Below, piece by piece: positions 6,781 through 7,707 of a stretch of DNA of 7,707 bases (positions are counted from its first letter, which is position 1; each line of letters opens with the position of its first letter). The notes below the pieces were generated by a model, which made no database searches, was not told the DNA's origin, and saw only the letters and a program-made list of their open reading frames with translations. The stretch lies in the NCBI GenBank assembly GCA_029821415.1, contig JALGTJ010000036.1, forward strand, positions 1-7,707, in the 5' to 3' direction. This DNA comes from Candidatus Zipacnadia bacterium. GTDB taxonomy: Bacteria > Armatimonadota > Zipacnadia > Zipacnadales > Zipacnadaceae. The translations under genes and the position numbers were made by a program.

Positions 6781-7707
6781 TTAGCCTCCTGCTCCAACCG
6801 GTACCACCAGCAGCGCGTTGGAGACAGCCCGCGACCGGCCGTCGCGGGGATGATTGATCACCTGCTCGCGCTGAACAACGGTAGTAGAGCCCCCGCCGTC
6901 AAGATTCATAGCATCTCGTGCTCCGAGTTTGACCAGGATTTGAGCGAGCTCGCTAAGTGTCACGCCACGGCCCGGCTTACCAGGCGGCGTTTCAACTGCC
7001 ACAAGCATGAGCAGACCGTCCTGGGTGATGGCGACCGCCGAGCGTGAGGTAGCCCCCCCGCTTACGTCCCAGCCGAATTCCTCGGGTGAAGCCGTGACAT
7101 GAGGGCGGCCATCTTTGACAACACGCGGACCCCCGCCAAGGGCATAGGCGAGCTTCTTCCACTCGGGTCTTGTTTGCAATCGCGCCCAGACACCTTCACC
7201 TTCGTGGACCTTCTTAAGAAGCTGGGCATATCGGCCAAAGCCCGAGATCACATATCCTTCCGAAGGAATCGCCACCGCTTGAGCCTCGGTGCACTTAGCC
7301 ACAACCACTGCCTCATCCGAAACTACCAGGCGCGTACATTGGGCACAGGGCGCGAGGACCTCACCCCACCGAGGCGTGTACATTACCAGTTGATACGACT
7401 CATTATGCCCCTGGTTTATTCCGTCCAACTCAAGGTAGCCATGATCCTCAAAATAGAGGCGGCCCTCAAATGACACACGGTCCATAAGCAGCTCGCCGTC
7501 GGTAGTAATGCCCAGAGCAGTGCGATGTAATATAGGATGCTTAATCCACTCACCATCTATAACCAGTAAGCCCAGGGGCGGTCCCTGCTCAGCAAAGAAA
7601 CCCCCATTCAGGGCAGCAACGGCCCCATGCTGGCGGGCGATGTTAAGCACTGAGCGACGAGAATGGACAGTCTGTCCGGCAAGCGCCGGGCGAATCTCCA
7701 GGCCTTC
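6781..7707 (-). CDS. Phosphodiester glycosidase (NAGPA-domain) family protein, 5' end outside the window
   Basis: The frame stays open through the right edge at 7707 and ends with TAA at 6783-6781, giving 308 visible residues without the N-terminus. The GTG at 7650-7648 is internal, because recognisable domain sequence (EGLEIRPALAGQTVHSRRS) continues upstream of it. Family hallmarks follow in order, numbered from the edge: AVAALNGGFF (29-38), LGLLVIDGEW (45-54), YALGGGPRVVKDGRP (188-202), SRSAVAITQDG (221-231), the signature MNLDGGGSTT (267-276) and RAVSNALLVVP (293-303). The fold is named after the enzyme that uncovers mannose 6-phosphate by removing GlcNAc from a phosphodiester. Bacterial members act mostly at the cell envelope or in exopolysaccharide loci, usually behind a signal peptide, which would lie outside the window here. 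The cysteines at 121, 124 and 139 are unexplained. The gene precedes the lipoprotein glycosidase by 66 bp on the same strand, suggesting an operon. Confidence 0.88.
   Translation of the reverse strand, partial: EGLEIRPALAGQTVHSRRSVLNIARQHGAVAALNGGFFAEQGPPLGLLVIDGEWIKHPILHRTALGITTDGELLMDRVSFEGRLYFEDHGYLELDGINQGHNESYQLVMYTPRWGEVLAPCAQCTRLVVSDEAVVVAKCTEAQAVAIPSEGYVISGFGRYAQLLKKVHEGEGVWARLQTRPEWKKLAYALGGGPRVVKDGRPHVTASPEEFGWDVSGGATSRSAVAITQDGLLMLVAVETPPGKPGRGVTLSELAQILVKLGARDAMNLDGGGSTTVVQREQVINHPRDGRSRAVSNALLVVPVGAGG

Noticed and set aside
7099..7473. Plus-strand open frame of 124 codons opposite the NAGPA gene
   Set aside because: The minus strand here carries clear NAGPA family motifs, and the plus-strand translation has no recognisable pattern.
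7648..7650. GTG as the start of the NAGPA gene
   Set aside because: The frame continues upstream to the window edge with sequence typical of the domain's beginning (LEIRPALAGQ), so the gene starts outside the window.

Overview
The window comes from a bacterial chromosome or contig with moderately GC-rich coding (mid-50s percent by eye). It is densely packed and shows no phage, transposase, CRISPR, rRNA or tRNA signal. The taxon cannot be fixed from sequence alone. The stand-alone receiver-domain regulator (with a Gly-Trp-Ser-Ser-Gly-Val-Asp segment before the conserved Lys-Pro-Phe), the GHL10-type glycosidase and the large lipoprotein glycosidase together recall Armatimonadota or a neighbouring environmental lineage. 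A canonical lipobox and a near-perfect sigma-70-type promoter fit an ordinary bacterium. The lineage assignment is low-confidence inference.

Left part, plus strand: the C-terminal end of a xylulokinase-type FGGY sugar kinase (1-309) enters from the left edge. A consensus TTGACA-N18-TATAAT promoter starts 2 bases after its stop codon. It drives a 138-residue single-domain response regulator (424-840). A 201-bp gap follows (841-1041). It holds a perfect 9-bp hairpin with a T-rich tail, the likely terminator, nested inside a separate perfect 10-bp inverted repeat. Next come a complete ABCB/MsbA-type exporter half-transporter (1042-2832) and, 53 bp later, a membrane-anchored or secreted GHL10-family glycosidase (about 2886-4043).

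Right part, minus strand: an 896-residue lipoprotein glycosidase (6714-4024) with a GH65/GH15-like six-hairpin barrel and an unidentified C-terminal alpha/beta domain is read towards the GHL10 gene. The two genes overlap tail-to-tail by 20 bp. Upstream of it on the same strand, 66 bp away, lies a phosphodiester glycosidase (NAGPA-domain) gene that runs off the right edge (7707-6781).

How they may work together: three of the six genes encode carbohydrate-active proteins, two of them with export signals visible in the window and one from a family that is usually exported. They sit beside a sugar kinase and an exporter. A reasonable reading is a locus for processing an extracellular or envelope polysaccharide, with pentose salvage nearby. 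No substrate can be named from the sequence, and the joint role is inference. Nothing here proves a new system. The parts least explained by known families are the C-terminal domain of the 896-residue lipoprotein, the nested inverted repeats at 841-978 and the cysteine cluster of the GHL10 protein.
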